From Chara braunii (taxonomy: Eukaryota; Streptophyta; Charophyceae; Charales; Characeae): a stretch of 33,652 nt of DNA. The position numbers and the translations under genes were made by a program. Below the pieces are notes generated by a model. It ran no database searches and was not told the origin of the DNA. It saw nothing but the letters and a program-made list of their open reading frames with translations. Below are positions 32,215 through 33,652 of this stretch, one piece after another. The first letter of the stretch is position 1; every line of letters begins with the position of its first letter. The stretch covers positions 1,249,039 to 1,282,690 of the forward strand of contig BFEA01000303.1 of assembly GCA_003427395.1 (NCBI GenBank). The letters are read 5' to 3'.

Positions 32215-32292
32215 TGTTTGGCGGGCTGTCTTCTTCGTCTAAGATTCTCTTCATGTTTGGCGGGCTGTCTTCTTCGTCTAAGATTCTCTTCA
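32215..32292 (+). repeat. Perfect tandem duplication, 39-bp period
   Basis: Two identical 39-base units at 32215-32253 and 32254-32292 (start TGTTTGGCGGGCTGTC, end AAGATTCTCTTCA). Thirteen codons long, so frame-preserving. Being perfect, it is a recent event in an otherwise old region. Confidence 0.95.
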
Positions 32293-32332
32293 ATTCACGA
32301 AAACAGAAAAAAGAAAACGAAAGGTAATGTCA

Positions 32333-32358
32333 GACCACCTCCACCTCCGGAGGTGGTC
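32333..32358. repeat. 10-bp perfect hairpin in the outer MITE
   Basis: GACCACCTCC, ACCTCC, GGAGGTGGTC. Followed, as in the inner element, by a TCAAA word and a CAGG--CGCTGAC block. Confidence 0.9.
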
Positions 32359-32463
32359 TCAAAAAGGGTACGCCCGCAGCCCCCCAGGTCGCTGACAGAA
32401 GGGTCACCGTTTGAGGCATTTGGGTAGCGAGCCTCTCCAGTGTGACCCGAAAAATGACTCAAA

Positions 32464-32494
32464 TTTTGGGGTTTTGGGGTTTTGGGGTTTTGGG
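32464..32494 (+). repeat. TTTTGGGG tandem repeat, 3.9 copies
   Basis: An 8-base unit identical to the ciliate (Oxytricha-type) telomere repeat, lying inside the right terminal inverted repeat of the outer MITE. Can form a G-quadruplex. More likely a local microsatellite expansion of TTTTGGG in the MITE terminus than a telomere trace. Confidence 0.95.
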
Positions 32495-32540
32495 TCTTTT
32501 GGTCCTCTTGTGAGTATGCCCTTAGTGCAGAGGTGATGAA

Positions 32541-32653
32541 GGGCCTCCCTGCTGGATGACTCTCCAAATGTGCAAAACGAGAGTGAATCTTTCCCCAGAA
32601 TATGGAAAGATACACGGCCATAATTTTTGTTTTTTGTGCGTGCAGCGAGGCCC
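32541..32653 (+). mobile_element. Small MITE-like element, copy 2
   Basis: Bounded by GGGCCTC and GAGGCCC, 113 bases, same orientation and layout as 14105-14214 (AATGTGCAAAACGAGAGTG, AGAATATGGAAAGAT, ATAATTTTTGT, TTTTGTGCGTGCAG). Flanks show no convincing target duplication. Starts 20 bases right of the outer MITE. Confidence 0.65.
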
Positions 32654-32711
32654 GTACATCGGCCGCGTAGGCGAACAAAGTCAAGGGGTGAGGCTTTCCG
32701 ATAACCGAAGG

Positions 32712-32920
32712 GGGTACGACGTTTTGAAAACGCCGTACCCGTTCCGGCCCTGTATGTGGACAGTGTCGAGAGGGTATGGCGTTTCCAAAACGCCGCACGC
32801 CTCGGGTTGCCGGGAGGTGAACGGAGGGCGAGGGGAGCAGACGGGGTATGGTGTTTCCAAAGCGTCGTACCCACGTTTGATCAAGATGATGCCGATCAGC
32901 GTTTCGAAAACGCCGCACCC
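32712..32920. repeat. Array of four imperfect palindromes
   Basis: Units at 32712-32740, 32773-32800, 32844-32872 and about 32894-32920 follow GGGTATGGCGTTT / CCAAAACGCC / GTACCC, each nearly its own reverse complement (about 12-bp arms). Spacing is irregular (61, 71, about 50 bases) and spacers are unrelated. Because units are palindromic, both strands read similar peptides (R-F-x-N-A-x-P type). Could be repeated protein-binding sites, a hairpin satellite, or repeats within a gene tail. Confidence 0.88.
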
Positions 32921-32943
32921 ACTCTAGATAAAGATGAAGACAA

Positions 32944-33652
32944 TCAACCCTCGTCTTCTTGTCCCGATAGGTACATGGAAGACGAAGATGCTTCAGCAGC
33001 GCGAGTCAGCATGTCAGAACAAACGAGTGTGTCGGCAGCGGCGAGTGATTGCTGTGCCTTCATGGCATCAGTCTTTCGGATTCTCATCCCGGCTGCCGAG
33101 CGTTTGTTGCTTGCCCATGCCATAGCAACACTTTTCAGGTCCTGCCATCCGGGCTCAAACTCTGTCTCCACCCTCCAATTCTTGTTCCATGCGTCTGCGT
33201 ACAAATCGCGAACACTACGCTCGCGGCCACAAGGCCTCCAATACTGAACAAGGACGCGGCCTTCGTCCTTCTTCTGGACTCGCCCCTCCCAGAACATGCA
33301 CCCCTACGCGACGCGGTCGTCCGGAGGCCTGAGCACGACGAAATAGTCGACGTCGACCGCCCCGCACGGGTCGAATTCAGGTTAAGGAGCACCTTTCTTG
33401 TGACCTACGAAGCACGTTATTCTTGCGGGTGCTGCGAGCTTGTGAGCAGCCACGGGTTCGGATCCTGGTTTGTCAGCCCTCGGGGTCGGCCAGAATGCCG
33501 TCGAAAGAGGAACTGTCCCCGTCCATTCAGCTTCAATGCAATCAAACTCGCGCAGACGATCTTTCCAGTATTGCAATCTGTTCGTTTTCAGTTCTCTGTC
33601 CTCTAAAGATTGGGTTTCCCATTCGTGAATCTTATCTTCCCAAGAATTCTTC
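32944..33652 (-). pseudogene. Degenerate coding sequence running off the right edge
   Basis: One minus frame can be read from the window end to a stop just below 32944 with only two internal stops (TAA at about 33379 and TAG at about 33304), giving about 235 codons. Composition is protein-like: S-W-E-D-K-I-H-E-W-E and R-L-Q-Y-W-K-D-R-L-R-E-F-D-C-I-E-A-E-W near the start, then V-D-Y-F-V-V-L-R-P-P-D-D, F-W-E-G-R-V, V-L-V-Q-Y-W-R-P, a tryptophan-rich W-N-K-N-W-R-V-E-T-E-F-E-P-G-W and an alanine/serine-rich tail. The F-W-x-G-x-V...V-x-V-x-Y-W pattern is loosely like small SH3-type (BAH/Tudor-like) folds, which is speculation. Its N-terminus lies outside the window. Domain unknown; a captured gene piece or the tail of a transposon protein are both possible. 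Confidence 0.55.

Larger units (their letters stand above)
31516..32521 (+). mobile_element. Outer MITE-like element with long terminal inverted repeats
   Basis: Left end GGGCATACTCACA is complementary to the right end TGTGAGTATGCCC. The inverted repeat goes on for about 50 bases (left GGACCAAAAG, CAAAA, ATTTGAG-CATTT), interrupted on the right by TTTTGGGG repeats. It is flanked by TTA on both sides (31513-31515 and 32522-32524); read differently, by CTTAG on both sides. TTA with GGGCA termini would suit a PIF/Harbinger-type element; the superfamily is not certain. No transposase is encoded. About 475 bases of its length are the inner element at 31740-32209, so the original was about 530 bp. 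Confidence 0.88.

Noticed and set aside
32464-32494. Interstitial telomere or chromosome end
   Set aside because: Fewer than four units, embedded within a MITE terminus, with ordinary repeats on both sides.
32712-32920. CRISPR-like array (repeats with unique spacers)
   Set aside because: Only four units, imperfect and self-complementary, with irregular spacing, in a eukaryotic repeat-rich context and with no cas-like genes.

Overview
This window looks like repeat-dense nuclear DNA of a eukaryote. There is no operon-like packing, no rRNA or tRNA gene that I could see, and no long intact gene. Almost everything interpretable is a decayed mobile element or a simple or tandem repeat. Poly-A tracts of 22-33 bases, CT/GA and TG microsatellites, a Ty3/gypsy-type pol and a plant/alga-style LINE ORF2 point to a plant or alga. 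I lean towards a streptophyte (charophyte-like) alga from the general look of the LINE protein, but the sequence alone does not prove this.

Region 1 (1-8720) is a broken Ty3/gypsy element. Two related copies of a 3.0 kb segment (133-3132 and 5761-8720) lie in direct orientation around a 2.6 kb block. That block encodes the reverse transcriptase catalytic box, RNase H and integrase (3133-5370), all with stops and frameshifts. The 3 kb copies are either very long LTRs, or LTR plus the first part of the internal region in a tandem element whose second unit stops just before the RT active site.

Region 2 (8720-22100) has no recognisable intact gene. It holds a roughly 2.4 kb AT-rich stretch bounded by GTTGAATC-rich blocks, a 165-base foldback hairpin, several tandem duplications (91, 86 and 33-40 bp periods), a G-quadruplex-prone run, an A28/T28 hairpin, a small MITE-like element, and a roughly 330-base near-palindrome made of a 53-bp inverted repeat flanked by CT and GA microsatellites. 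A 15-bp minisatellite (20.4-20.7 kb) and a minus-strand ORF1-like retroelement fragment (21621-22064) follow.

Region 3 (about 22.8-29.45 kb, plus strand) is a degenerate LINE. It has an ORF1 remnant, then ORF2 with an AP-type endonuclease, an RT whose catalytic box is mutated, a zinc-finger-like C-terminal part and a 23-base poly-A tail. It is interrupted between 27401 and about 28605 by other repeats that begin with a 154-base foldback.

Region 4 (29.45-33.65 kb) is a repeat mosaic rich in GTCGAA and CGCCACAC motifs. It contains a 365-bp tandem duplication, two nested related MITE-like elements with terminal inverted repeats and target duplications, a second copy of the small MITE, an array of four imperfect palindromes, and a minus-strand degenerate coding sequence running off the right edge.

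The genes do not work together as a system. The history is one of successive insertion and decay. The clearest new-looking signals are the nested MITE pair, the family of long foldback hairpins and the palindrome array next to the minus-strand reading frame.
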